Source: Neisseria meningitidis (GTDB taxonomy: Bacteria; Pseudomonadota; Gammaproteobacteria; Burkholderiales; Neisseriaceae). From it: a stretch of 64,000 nt of DNA. Numbering within the stretch: position 1 is the first letter of the stretch; the number at the start of each line of letters is the position of its first letter. Where the stretch lies: positions 734,906-798,905 of the forward strand of contig OV299793.1 in NCBI GenBank assembly GCA_923184405.1, written 5' to 3'. The notes beneath the pieces were generated by a model. The model did not search any database and had not been told where the DNA came from. It saw only the letters and a list, made by a program, of their open reading frames with translations. Position numbers and translations under genes: made by a program. Shown one piece after another: positions 1-10,964 of the stretch.

Positions 1-909
1 ACAGAAATAAATACTGTCTGCCTGACGCATTAGAATTTTGACGTGTTCAGCTGTTGTTGCCGTGCCCAAGGCCGCCACACCGTAGCCTACGCCGAACTGT
101 GCCAGAGCGACCACGTCCATATAGCCTTTGACCACCAGAATCCGCTCCGCTTCCATGACAGCGGCACGCCCCTCGATACAAGCCGTAAAGGTTTTTCCCT
201 TTGTCAAACAAAGGTGTATCGGGAGAGTTTAGATATTTGGGTTTGGAGTCGTCCAGCACCCTGCCGCCGAAACCGATGACCTGCCCGCGCGGATTGCGGA
301 TGGGGAACATAATCCGATGGCGGAAGCGGTCGTAATACCGCCCCTCATTGTCAATCACCATACCCGTATCCACCAACGCGGTATTCGGATACGGTTGGAA
401 CACTTGCGCCAAAGGCTGCCAGCCGTCGGGCGCGTAGCCCAAATCATAATGCGCGATAACTACTGCACTCAAGCCGCGCTTGTCCAAATAAGCTTTTGCC
501 GCCGGATTGAATTTTAGCTGTTGCGCATAAAAATCAGCTGCCGCCGCCGTCGTTTCTTCCAGCGTCTGCTGTGTTTTCTTACGTTCGGCACGGACTTCGG
601 GATTATCGTTCTGCCCACGCACTTTAGGCACAACCATACCCACACGGTCGGCAAGAAACTGCACAGCCTCCGGAAACGACAGCCCCTGATGCTCCATCAC
701 AAAACCAATCGCCGAACCATGCGCCCCGCAACTGAAACAATGGTAAAACTGCTTGGTTGGACTGACCGAAAACGACGGCGTTTTTTCCTTGTGGAACGGG
801 CAACACGCCATATAGTTCGCCCCGCCTTTTTCAGCGGAACCTGCTCGTCGATAATATCGACAATATCGGTTTTGGCTAAAAGCACGTCAATGAAGTCGGA
901 TGGAATCAT
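1..909 (-). CDS. dnaG: DNA primase DnaG, N-terminal part (runs off the window, frameshifted)
   Basis: Synthesises RNA primers at the replication fork. The N terminus begins MIPSDFIDVLL and holds the CHC2 zinc ribbon: CPFHKEKTPSF followed by FYHCFSCGAHG. Next come the GLSFPEAVQFLADR helix region, the VIGFGGRVLDDSKPKYLNSP segment and the start of the TOPRIM domain, where the reading continues to the window edge (HVKILMRQADSIYF at bases 1-40). The reading frame changes near 820, between the start and the zinc ribbon, and near 178, after NLYGL. The gene lies upstream of secA on the same strand, as in meningococci, where rpoD follows dnaG. Identification is certain; the breaks are probably sequence errors because the gene is essential. 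Confidence 0.95.
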
Positions 910-1001
910 GATGTAGGGCAGACTGGATGTCTGTTTTTGCTACGGACGGTACGAAATCGGGAATTTTCGGAATGGCAGTCGGATTTGGCAGTTCAGGCAA
1001 A

Positions 1002-1039
1002 ATGCCGTCTGAAACGAAATCGGGATGTTCAGACGGCAT
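1002..1039. terminator. Inverted DUS pair between dnaG and secA
   Basis: ATGCCGTCTGAA at 1002-1013 and its reverse complement at 1028-1039 form a 12-bp stem with a short loop just beyond the secA stop codon. Inverted uptake sequences of this kind serve as intrinsic terminators in Neisseria. Confidence 0.85.
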
Positions 1040-1053
1040 TTGCGTTCAAACGC

Positions 1054-3800
1054 TTAAGCCAGTTTGCCGTGCCATTGTTTGTATTTCAAACCGCTGCCGC
1101 AGGGGCAGGGGTCGTTGCGGTGGACGATTTGTCCCCGCGCTTCCAAGGCTTCGGGGCTGAAATCCGTTCCATCGGGATTAAAGGCCTCGGTAACCAAATC
1201 GGTTTGCGACTGACCCAAAAGTTCTTCCATATCGGGCGATTCGGAATGGATGGACTCGATGTTGCCGATGGGTTGCTCTTCAACCACCGCGACAGGGTTT
1301 TGTTCGATCTGAACCGAGGTAAGCAGGGAGGCAATATGGAATTTGATGCCGTTCCACAGGTCTTGGAACATGGTAAAGGCTTCACGTTTATATTCCTGCT
1401 TCGGATTTTTTTGGCATAGCTGCGCAGGTGTATGCCTTGTCGCAGGTAGTCCATAGCGGCGAGGTGTTCGCGCCATTGGTTGTCGATGACCTGCAACATC
1501 ACGTTGCGCTCGAAATCGGCCATTGCCTGCTTACCGACCAGTTCGGTTTTGGCGGCATATTCGTTTTCGATGCGTTCGATCAGGCGTTCTTTGATGTCTT
1601 GACCGTCAATCGCATTGTCCGCCTTCAGCCAGGATTGGATGTCTTCGTGCAGTCTGAATTCGGCAGCCATATGGTTCTCCAAAGTCGGGATGTCCATTGT
1701 TCTTCCATGCTGTCCGGAGGCATATAGGTATCCACGAGGTCGCTGACGACATCAGAACGGATTTCCTGCATCAGGTCGCTGATGTCTTTGCTGGTCAGAA
1801 TTTCGTTGCGCTGGCTGTAAATCGACTTTGCGCTGTTCGTTGGCAACGTCGTCGTATTCCAAAACCGTTTGCGCATATCGAAGTTTCTGCCTTCGACTTT
1901 GCGTTGCGCCCTCCGATTTGGCGCGTCAGCAGGTTGTGTTCGATGGCAACGCCGCGTTCGGGGGCGAGACGGTTGAGGATGGCGGCGGCGCGGTCGAGTG
2001 CGAACAGGCGCAGCAGCGGGTCTTCAAACGAAAGGTAGAAACGGCTGGATCCGGGTCGCCCTGACGGCCGGAACGTCCGCGCAATTGGTTGTCGATACGG
2101 CGGCTTTCGTGGCGTTCCGTACCGATGATGTGCAGGCCGCCTGCTTCCATTACTTTATCGTGTTCTGCCTGCCAGCCGTCTTCGAGTGCGGCGATTTGTG
2201 CCTGTTTCTCTTCGTCGCTCAAGGTTTCGTCGGCACGGATGGCATCGGTTTGGTGCTTCAGGTTGTCGCCTAAAACGATGTCCGTACCGCGTCCCGCCAT
2301 AGTGATGGCAACGGTAATCGCGCAGACTTTGCTGAATTGGGCGACAATCAGGACTTCGCGTTCCTGTTCTTTGGCGTTGAGGACGTTGTGAGGCAGTCCG
2401 GCTTTTTGCAGAACGTGGGAGACCAGTTCGGAGTTTTCGATGCTGGTGGTGCCGACGAGGACGGGCTGCCCGCGTTTGTGGCATTCCTCGATGTCTTTGA
2501 CGACGGCTTCGAATTTTTCTTCGGCGGAACGGAAAATCCGGTCGTTGAAATCTTTGCGCTGTACGGGGCGGTTGGTCGGGATGATGACGGTTTCGAGGTT
2601 GTAGATGCTTTGGAACTCGAAAGCCTCGGTATCCGCCATACTGGTCATGCCGGAGAGCTTGGTGTACAGGCGGAAATAGTTTTGGAAGCGTGATGGAGGC
2701 AAGGGTTTGGTTTTCGCGTTTGATTTCCACGCCTTCTTTGGCTTCGACGGCTTGATGCAGACCCTCCGACCAGCGGCGGCCGGACATCAGCCAACCGGCG
2801 AATTCGTCCACGATGACGATTTCGCCGTCTTGGATGACGTAATGTTGGTCTTTGTGGAAGAGGGAATGCGCGCGCAATGCCGCCATAAGGTGGTGCATCA
2901 GGGCGATATTGGCGGCGGAATAGAGCGAGTCGTTTTCTGCCAGCAATCCCATTTGGGTCAGGATTTGCTCGGCGTGTTCGTGACCTGCTTCGCTCAGGAT
3001 GACCTGATGTGCCTTTTCATCTACCCAGTAGTCGCCTTCGCCTTCTTCGGTTTCTTGGCGGACGAGGTGGGGCGGGACGGTGTTCATGATTTGGTACAAC
3101 TGGATGCTGTCGTCTGCCTGGCCGGAGATAATCAGCGGAGTGCGCGCTTCGTCAATCAAGATGGAATCCACTTCATCGACAACGGCAAAATTCAATTCGC
3201 GCTGCACTTTGTCGTATTGGTCGGTAACCATATTGTCGCGCAGGTAGTCGAAGCCGAATTCATTATTGGTGCCGTAGGTGATATCGGCGGCATAGGCGTT
3301 TTGACGGTCGAACGGTTGCATATCTGAAATAATCACGCCGACGGTCAGGCCGAGGAAATTGTAGAGCGGCTCCATAATGCCTGCGTCGCGCGAGGCGAGG
3401 TAGTCGTTGACGGTAACGACGTGCACGCCTTTGCTAGCCAGCGCGTTGAGATAGACGGCGAGGGTGGCGACCAGGGTTTTGCCTTCGCAGGTACGCATTT
3501 CGGCGATTTTGCCGTCGTGCAGCACCATACCGCCGATAAGCTGCACGTCGAAGTGGCGCATACCGAGGTGCGGCGGGACGCTTCGCGGCAGACGGCGAAG
3601 GCTTCGGGCAAAATGCCGTCCAAAGTCTGACCGTCGGCGAGGCGTTGTTTGAATTCGGCAGTTTTGGCTTGCAGATCAGCATCGCTTAGGGCTTGCATCT
3701 GTTCTTCGAGCGCGTTGATTCCGGCAACGGATTTACGGTATTGTTTCAGCAAGCGGTCGTTGCGGCTGCCGAAGATTTTCTTGGCAATGTTTGTCAGCAT
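1054..3800 (-). CDS. secA: Preprotein translocase ATPase SecA (multiple frameshifts)
   Basis: Motor ATPase that drives proteins through SecYEG. The start [13 protein letters not shown] is at 3800 and the product ends HGKLA, so the 2747-nt span fits about 915 residues. Readable pieces in order: the Walker A region [45 protein letters not shown], the second ATPase half with [10 protein letters not shown] and [17 protein letters not shown], the helical scaffold, and the SEC-C tail [11 protein letters not shown]. Frame changes lie near 3560, 2700, 2050, 1870, 1690 and 1460. Several invariant positions differ: Walker A reads TCEGKT instead of TGEGKT, DEFAGW replaces DEFTGR, GMTSMA replaces GMTGTA, and the third zinc cysteine of SEC-C is Trp (KQWHG). 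A functional SecA could not carry all of these, so sequence error is the likely cause. Confidence 0.97.
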
Positions 3801-3872
3801 GAATAATTCCTGCGCCTGATATAATAGTGGGCGAAAACGCGATTTTAACACAAGCGTTTGTGCAAAGTGCTA

Positions 3873-3884
3873 ATGCCGTCTGAA
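3873..3884 (+). other. DNA uptake sequence (DUS)
   Basis: Exact 12-mer ATGCCGTCTGAA in the divergent gap between the secA start and the dciA-like gene. A single copy, not part of a hairpin. Confidence 0.9.
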
Positions 3885-3930
3885 ATAAAGGCGCGTTTGC
3901 GGTATTTCAATCCTTTTGGGTGTATGTTTT

Positions 3931-4351
3931 ATGAATTTGGAACAGTTGGGCAGGCGGGACGCGCTGCTTTCCGGACTTTTGAAACAGGCGGGACAGTGGC
4001 GGCGGTTGGATGCCGCCGTGAAAAAACTGCTGCCTGCCAACCTGCACCCGCATTTTCAGACGGCCTGCGTCGAAGACGGCAGGCTGATTCTTTGGCGGCA
4101 AACAATATGGCGGCATCGAGCTTGAAGATGATTGCCCCGTCGGTATTGCCGCAGCTGGCAGGGCTTGACCTTCGATACGCTCTGTTTCGGTCAGGCTGGT
4201 CCCGAAACCGGAAAAACCGCCGAAAACCAATACCCTGCATTTGAGTAAGGCTGCGCTGGAGAGTTTCGGTTCGGCGGCGGCAAAGTTGGAAAAACGGCAT
4301 CCCGAATTGGCGGAGGCATTGGCAAACTTGGTTAGAAGGCATGGCGCATAA
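3931..4351 (+). CDS. dciA: DUF721 / DciA-like replicative helicase loader (frameshifted)
   Basis: Starts MNLEQLGRRDALLSGLLKQ and continues LHPHFQTACVEDGRLIL, then in another frame LAANNMAASSLKMIAPSVLPQLAGL, ending in a third frame LEKRHPELAEALANLVRR. The pattern of a helical N terminus, a short beta sheet with the phrase recording an oligonucleotide-binding DciA core, and about 140 residues fits the DUF721 family, which in many bacteria loads the DnaB helicase. Frame changes lie near 4100 and 4170. The gene sits divergently from secA. The family call rests on sequence resemblance from memory; helicase loading is inferred from the family. Confidence 0.7.
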
Positions 4352-4630
4352 AATGTATACGGGAATTTGTGTAAACATCCGTTAATATTAAGAAGTAAAG
4401 GATAATGGGTCTAATACTAAAGAAATAGGTTCGGGGTAAAATTGCCCCTTTTCAAGTAAACGATTGTAAACCTGCAGACAGGCTTTGATTTCAAATGAAA
4501 TTTGTAGCAAAATGCCGCCCAGAAACATCTGTTTGTGCAACGCGGCGGAATCTTTTTCAAGGTTTTGTTAATGGCGGTTGCACTTTGATTTCTGTAAAAC
4601 CGAATATTATTTTATCGATTGAGATTTACC

Positions 4631-5182
4631 ATGAAAGCTTATCTGGCTCTGATTTCTGCCGCCGTTATCGGTTTGGCTGCCTGCTCTCAAGAACCTGACG
4701 CGCCTGCTGCCGAGGCAACTCCTGCTGCTGAAGCACCTGCTTCCGAAGCGCCTGCCGCCGAAGCTGCTCCTGCAGATGCTGCTGAAGCCCCTGCTGCTAA
4801 CAATTGTGCGGCAACTGTCGAATCCAACGACAATATGCAGTTCAACACCAAAGACATCCAAGTCAGCAAAGCATGTAAAGAGTTTACCATCACTATGAAA
4901 CATAAGGATACGCAACCTAAAGCCAGCATGGGTCACAACCTTGTGATTGTCAAAGCTGAAGACATGGACGGCGTATTTAAAGACGGCGTACCTGCTGCCG
5001 ATACAGACTATGTCAAACCTGACGATGCGCTCGTTGTTGCCCACACCAAACTGATCGGCGGCGGCGAAGAGACTTCCCTGACTCTGGATCATGCCAAACT
5101 GGCTGACAGCGACTACAAATTTGCTTGCAAGTTCCCAGGTCACGGTGCTTAACTGAACGGCAAAGTGACTTTGATCGATTAA
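4631..5182 (+). CDS. laz: Lipid-modified azurin Laz (H.8 antigen), in-frame stop near the C terminus
   Basis: Copper electron-transfer protein anchored to the outer membrane. The signal peptide [18 protein letters not shown] ends in a lipobox with Cys at residue 17 or 18. It is followed by an AEAP-rich H.8 linker (about residues 24-55) that carries the H.8 epitope, then the azurin domain starting [17 protein letters not shown]. The copper site histidine region GHNLVIV and the C-terminal loop [10 protein letters not shown] are present. Directly after GHGA the frame reads TAA (5150-5152) and continues in frame as LNGKVTLID to 5182. Azurins have LM at this point, the Met being an axial copper ligand, so the stop removes the ligand and the last strand. 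Laz helps meningococci resist hydrogen peroxide and copper. Confidence 0.95.
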
Positions 5183-5276
5183 TCCGCTTAAAGTCTCAAA
5201 AGACGGACAGCCTGCTTTGTACAGACTGTATTATTATAAAATGACTGCTCGAAAAATGCCCGTTGAGAACGAAAAC

Positions 5277-5780
5277 ATGAATCAGTTTGAAACCAAAAGC
5301 GCTACCCCTGCCGAACCGATTGACTGCTGTATGCCAGACAAGGCAAAGTGCGCTGTTTTTGCAGACAAGTCGCCATGCTATCAGATTATATCGCCGAAAA
5401 CGGCTGCAATCAGATTGTTTTGCAAACCATCCGCCAAATCGCTCCAGTAATTCAACGCCGCCGCGCAGCTGCACCATGAAGACGAAGAAGAAAACTTCAT
5501 CCCGCTGCTGCTGCAATATGCGCCGCAAGCCCAAGAAAGCGTAGACGAGCTTTGCGACAGCATATGAGGATGCACGGCAACTGAGAGGCAGTATACGCTG
5601 AATATGCCAAACTCGAAGCAGACAACGCTTATGTCACAGATGAGGAAGCGTTCAAACGTTTTGTGGCGCAATACGAGGTACAGTTAGCGATTGAAGAGCA
5701 GATGTTTGAAATGGGCAACACCTTTATCCCAAAATAAAAACTGACCGAAATCTGCGAAGTTATGGCGGCGCTCTGGCGCA
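5277..5780 (+). pseudogene. Hemerythrin-domain (HHE) protein, frameshifted
   Basis: Begins [16 protein letters not shown]. In successive frames it reads [40 protein letters not shown] and EEAFKRF, then ends GNTFIPK. The HHEDEEE motif is a di-iron ligand cluster of the hemerythrin/HHE family; these proteins bind oxygen, nitric oxide or iron and help repair nitrosative damage to iron-sulphur clusters. Frame changes near 5340, 5450 and 5565 interrupt it, and a stop follows GNTFIPK. About 165 residues fits a single hemerythrin domain. An alternative ATG lies upstream at 5241. Confidence 0.6.
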
Positions 5781-5784
5781 AACA

Positions 5785-5796
5785 ATGCCGTCTGAA
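5785..5796 (+). other. DNA uptake sequence (DUS)
   Basis: Exact ATGCCGTCTGAA right after the hemerythrin-type gene; single copy. Confidence 0.9.
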
Positions 5797-5818
5797 ACAA
5801 TCGTATCAAGGATATATT

Positions 5819-6425
5819 ATGCTGACCCTGAAAAGTTGCGATGTGTTCAATATCCCGTTTTTCCAATTTTCCCAGCATAAAAAATACCAGCCTGAAAGCA
5901 TTCCGCAATTCTTGGCTGACTAAAAAGAAAACTGCAGATATCGCAGCACTTGATTCAACAGGTTGCCGCCGGTTTGGGTCAGCCGATTGGCCACTGCACA
6001 TCGAACGCAGGTAAAACGGCTCGCAGGTTAACGACCATTTAGTTGGCTACAAAAATACGAAAAAATAAAGATTCCTCCGCTATTTTGTCGATACTGCTCA
6101 ACAGCCGCCATTTGAGAGTACAGCAACGAATCGCACAGCTAAAAACAGAAGGCTCGCCGACCGCGCTGCCAGACAACAAACCGTTGGATGGATACAGCAA
6201 ACACTCGAAAACTACGCTTCTATCGAGATGTGGCACGGAGCGGAAAGCGAATAAGACGACTACCGAACTGCCGCGCAGCAAAACGACTCCGACCGAAAGA
6301 TTCAAAACGACGAAGAAACCTCCCGAATCGACAAACACACCGAAAGTGACGATTTGGACAGGCAGGATCTCGAGAAATGGATTGCAGAAACGGTACAAGA
6401 TTTGCAGAAGCTTTACAAAGCATGA
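5819..6425 (+). pseudogene. Unrecognised protein, degenerate (about 200 residues)
   Basis: An ATG at 5819 opens MLTLKSCDVFNIPFFQFSQ, which stays readable to IPQFLAD before a stop. The clearest coding stretch is near the end: LENYASIEMWHGAESE (from about 6190), a TAA, then a 60-residue run with no stop, rich in acidic residues and Gln, ending DLEKWIAETVQDLQKLYKA with a stop at 6423. This looks like one helical, possibly coiled-coil protein broken by indels and two stops. I do not recognise the family. It lies between the hemerythrin-type gene and dapE on the same strand. Confidence 0.4.
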
Positions 6426-6545
6426 CACGGCAAATAATTCAAAAGACCTGACAAGTAAAAATACCCACCCCGTATACCAACCTAACCCAAATGCCGTCCC
6501 AAAATCACATTCAGAACGTTTCAAGACGGTCTAACGTCAAAGTGA

Positions 6546-7673
<1,128 letters not shown>

Positions 7674-7680
7674 GATGGAA

Positions 7681-7692
7681 ATGCCGTCTGAA
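7681..7692 (+). other. DNA uptake sequence (DUS)
   Basis: ATGCCGTCTGAA immediately 3' of dapE, single copy. The 700 bases that follow (7700-8395) are AT-rich and hold no gene I can support on either strand. Confidence 0.9.
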
Positions 7693-7857
7693 AAGAAAAA
7701 GGGCTGCCAGATATGGATGACCGACCATTTGATTAAACCTAATGTGGGTTTGAGATAATACTTTGATAAATTATCAAGAGCGACTTTATTTCGCCGCCAA
7801 ACTATTCAATATCCACTATTTAAGGACTTATACACATATCATGGAAAAATTAACTAT

Positions 7858-8118
7858 AAAACATTGTTTTTATGTAAATTGTTTTATTTAAACGACAATC
7901 CATCCCCCTCTTGGGAGGGAATCAAGAAGCAGATACGCAGAACAGAATATTCACTTCGCACCCCCTACCAAATTCTCAAACCTCGATCACACAGAAATTT
8001 GCATGCTGACAGAACAGCAAAATGCACTCAAGCATTCAGGCTGTCCGACCATTTTATTAGATGTAAAATAGTTAATCAAATAAAACATTGATATTTTATG
8101 TAGAGTGTTTTATTTAAA
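7858..8118 (+). repeat. Imperfect direct repeat pair in an AT-rich gap
   Basis: A unit of about 35 bp beginning AAACATTG, then a T-rich stretch with TTTATGTA, and ending GTTTTATTTAAA occurs at 7858-7892 and again at 8082-8118. The copies are about 224 bp apart, with small differences in the middle. No gene lies between them. Confidence 0.6.
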
Positions 8119-8394
8119 AAGCCATCACATTACTTAATTCGAACGACAGGGTTACAGAATGGCATCGGGGCGGCAACGGAAATATTGCCATGTATCTGCG
8201 CAGTTTTAAAATCTAACCAACTCTGCACAACAACGGAGGGAGTCAGAAGAAGGAACGCAGACGGAATAGGATTGAAACCAGGCGAATCGGTGGCGTTGGG
8301 ATACAGGCTAAGATTTTGTGATGTAACACCTTCATATTCAAGATAAACAGGGCTGCACCTAAGGTACAAACCCAGCGTATTCAACAAGGAGCAA

Positions 8395-9130
8395 CATAAT
8401 AGTGCCGTCACATTACTTGATCTACGCGCGGACGATTGGGTGCTTTGGGCGGCATCGTGCAACATCATACCGCCTTGTACCGCAAGCGTGGCGGTATACT
8501 GAAGAAGCGTGATGCGTATCGTGCGGCGCGGAAGGAACGAAGCATGCGGCGGGTGAGGCGGTCGCGTTGGCAGGCGGACAGACGTTTGACGCTACTAATA
8601 TTCCCAATTCAGACGGCCTCTATCAGGCGCAATGGATTGCTGTCGAACAGGAAACCGTAGAAAGGTTCGCCGCACAATACTGGACGGCGCAGGCAGTGTG
8701 CAGTGAGGTGAAGCTGCACGCACTCCGGGCGGATGGGCGCGGCGTTTGATTATCCGGCGGCGGTGCTGACGGATGAAGAAGAGCCGCACAATGTGGCGGA
8801 GGCCGCGCTTTGCGGAGTGTTGGCGTGATTGCAGCATGACGGCATCGGTTTTGCCATGTACGAAGGCGTCAACCTGATGCGCCAAATCCGCAAACTGATT
8901 ACCGCCGATATGGCTGCGGACTGGTCGTAGGCGATGTTGGCGCAGCGGCTAAATTGCAGCGAGGCCGCGTTGCGGCGGCGGACATCGGCGGGAATGTCGG
9001 CGACCACCCAGCGCATCCAGCCCAGTCCGGTCGGCGATGCTAGCGCAGCGGCTATAATTGCAACGATGAAGCATTGCGGTGGTAGAAATCGGCTGAAATA
9101 TCGGCAGACAACCCAGTGCAAGAAGCCCAA
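8395..9130 (+). pseudogene. AraC-type transcriptional regulator remnant
   Basis: Pieces of one protein appear in several frames: LLDLRADDWVLWAA, AAGEAVALAGGQTFDATNIP, LYQAQWIAVEQETVERFA, LTDEEEPHNVAEAAL and YEGVNLMRQIRKLITADMAADWS. The run ends LAQRLNCSEAALRRR, which resembles the first helix-turn-helix of AraC-family regulators (a -LA-x-L-x-CSEAALRRR-L- pattern), followed by a degraded second half with SPVGDASAAAIIATM. The N-terminal half fits a ligand-binding domain. At least five frame changes or stops are present. It lies about 0.8 kb upstream of an Ada/Ogt-type methyltransferase. The AraC call comes from motif resemblance; the ligand and targets are unknown. Confidence 0.5.
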
Positions 9131-9906
9131 TCAGGTAGGAGCGACTTTATCGTAAACGGTCAGGACGAAACCTTTGGTCACAGCGGACGAATTCCTTTCC
9201 ACGACAACGCGGGATAAGCATTGCCGCACCTAACAACCAAAGATGTAAGCCGCGCTCAAAACCTGCAATTGCGTGAAGAAGACGATAGGACAAATTGTCG
9301 AATTGCAGAATGAATACGACCTCCCAAAGGCAGCGCTTGAAAAAACCAGCAGTCACGGCCGAGAGGATCCGGATTTGCATAAACAATACCAATGTTTGAA
9401 GAACTAAAACTCAATGTACAAAATCAGTAGAATTTCAACACAAACCAAGAATGTCCAAGCAGACGTGAAATCAATGGAACACACATAGGCACAACAGCCA
9501 CAAGAATAAGAACAAAATACGCAGGAAGACAGCCAATCACCTAAAGCGAACAGCCCGACAGCTTGAACGAGCCACGTGGAAGGACATGGCTACGCGCAAG
9601 AAGAGCCTGGCGGGCCATTGGAATAAAGGCATTCTGCCTGCGGGAATCAGCCTTGCACAGATCAACATGACGGAGCAGCACACGTAGACTCAATCAGGAA
9701 GGCCACGAGACCTGATGGCCAGCCAGGCTAGCCATGAGGCCCAGAGGCCAAACTGCACAGAGGGCAGGGTCAGGGTCAGAGGCCGCTGGGTATACGCACT
9801 CAGTGCAACCTCACGCATACCAGCCTCCCTGAAACAATCTGCAGGCAAAGGACAGGACTGACAAATCAAGCATTGCCTCGAAACCCAAGCATTTGAGTGC
9901 GAAGCC
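9131..9906 (+). other. Degenerate stretch with no assignable gene
   Basis: All six frames have frequent stops. On the plus strand short plausible coding runs appear (LQLREED followed by ELQNEYDLPKAALEKTSSHG, about 9265-9370), suggesting a broken helical protein. I could not connect them to a family. No repeat, uptake sequence or RNA gene was seen here. Confidence 0.35.
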
Positions 9907-10573
9907 ATGCCGAATACCAATCTGACGGAACACGAAGCCAAGCAGTTCGAGCGGGACTTTCCGGACAAAATCGGCTGCGCGCCTGAAGAATATATCCGCA
10001 TCCGCCGCGCCATCCGTTTGTTGGAAGCGCGTTATCCCGACAGCTTGAACAAGCTGGCGTGTGCCGCCATTGCCACGCCTTTGGGCGAGATGTTGGCGGT
10101 GTTTGGAAATAAGGGATTGTGTCTGCTGGAGTTTGTCGGACAGAAACATATGGAGCAGAAATTGCGCCGTCCAAAAGCCTTGCGATTACAGTTTGTGCTT
10201 TAGGGAAAGATGACAGAACGCACACTTTTGAGGCAGAAAGTGGACTTATGCTTCAAATCCCGTCTGAAAACCATTACCACGCCCTTGGAAAAGAATTGGC
10301 ACGGAGCTTTCAAAAGCAGGCATGGGACGCACTCTTGGAGATTCACTTGCGGCGAAACGCGCAAGCTACAAGGAGCAGGCGCAGCATTTGGGCAACCTCA
10401 AAGCCGATCCGCCCCGTTGCCGGCGCCAACAAGCAGAACAAAGTGTCTATCTTGATTCCCTGCCACCGCGTCATCGGCACCGACAACAAACTGACCAGTT
10501 ACGCAGGCGGGTTGAACCGCAAACAGAATTACTGGCTTTGGAACGCGACGAAGTTCAGACGGCATTGATTTAA
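9907..10573 (+). CDS. ogt: Methylated-DNA-[protein]-cysteine S-methyltransferase, Ogt/Ada C-terminal type (frameshifted)
   Basis: Suicide repair enzyme that moves methyl groups from O6-methylguanine to its own cysteine. The readable order is PDKIGCAPEEYIRIRRAIRLLEARYPD, which resembles the AraC-type helix that precedes the methyltransferase in Ada proteins; ATPLGEMLAVFGNKGLCLLEFV; FQKQAWDALLEI; PVAGANKQNKVSILIPCHRVIG with the active-site PCHRVIG; and YAGGLNRK. Frame changes lie near 10170, 10345 and 10525. The true N terminus may be further upstream, since the AraC-like helix suggests an Ada-type fusion. The neighbouring AraC-type remnant supports a regulator plus repair-enzyme unit. Confidence 0.85.
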
Positions 10574-10725
10574 GCCAGGAAATACAGAACGGTTCACTGG
10601 GCCCAAATATGGTGTGATGACGGCTGTGGAAATTCATACAACGGCAATCCATACAAGGCATCGGTCTTAATGTCTTTCTGATTCATATGCTTGTCGTTTT
10701 GTCGCCCATTTTCCCAAAATTAGGA

Positions 10726-10751
10726 TTGACACATTTTACGGACGCTATAAT
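10726..10751 (+). promoter_or_regulatory. Sigma-70 promoter of the tRNA gene
   Basis: TTGACA at 10726-10731 and TATAAT at 10746-10751 lie directly before the tRNA. The spacer is 14 nt, shorter than the usual 16-18, which fits the general loss of bases in this sequence. Confidence 0.6.
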
Positions 10752-10760
10752 ACGCCCCAT

Positions 10761-10834
10761 TCCCCGATAGCTCAGTCGGTAGAACGACGGACTGTTAATC
10801 CACAGGTCCTGGTTCGAGGCAGGTCAGGGAGCCA
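10761..10834 (+). tRNA. tRNA-Asn (anticodon GUU), with missing bases
   Basis: Starts TCCCCGATAGCTCAGTCGGT and carries the anticodon loop CTGTTAA (GUU). The T loop GGTTCGA and an encoded 3' GCCA are present. At 74 nt including CCA it is about two bases short: the T arm has lost a base and the acceptor strand reads TCAGGGA where TCGGGGA would pair fully. The identity is clear from the anticodon and overall sequence; as written, the fold is imperfect. Confidence 0.9.
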
Positions 10835-10964
10835 CAATTTTGAACCCCGAACTAGAATGTTCAGGCTTTTCATACTTGCACGTCCGGTGTTCGGAATGCG
10901 GCAAAGATAGGTTTTCCAACGGTTTCGCGATAAAATTCCGCCTGTCTGATTTCAGTTTCTTGTT

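Noticed and set aside
8130..8468. Minus-strand frame of 112 codons ending NISVAAPMPFCNPVVRIK
   Set aside because: It overlaps the start of the AraC-type remnant on the other strand, has no ribosome site and resembles no family. The plus strand is a better fit for coding, though also weak.
10840..10930. Plus-strand CSGFSYLHVRCSECGKDR, similar to the zinc ribbon of IS91-type transposases
   Set aside because: Only about 30 codons, no other transposase sequence, and no element ends. Likely chance between the tRNA and waaF.
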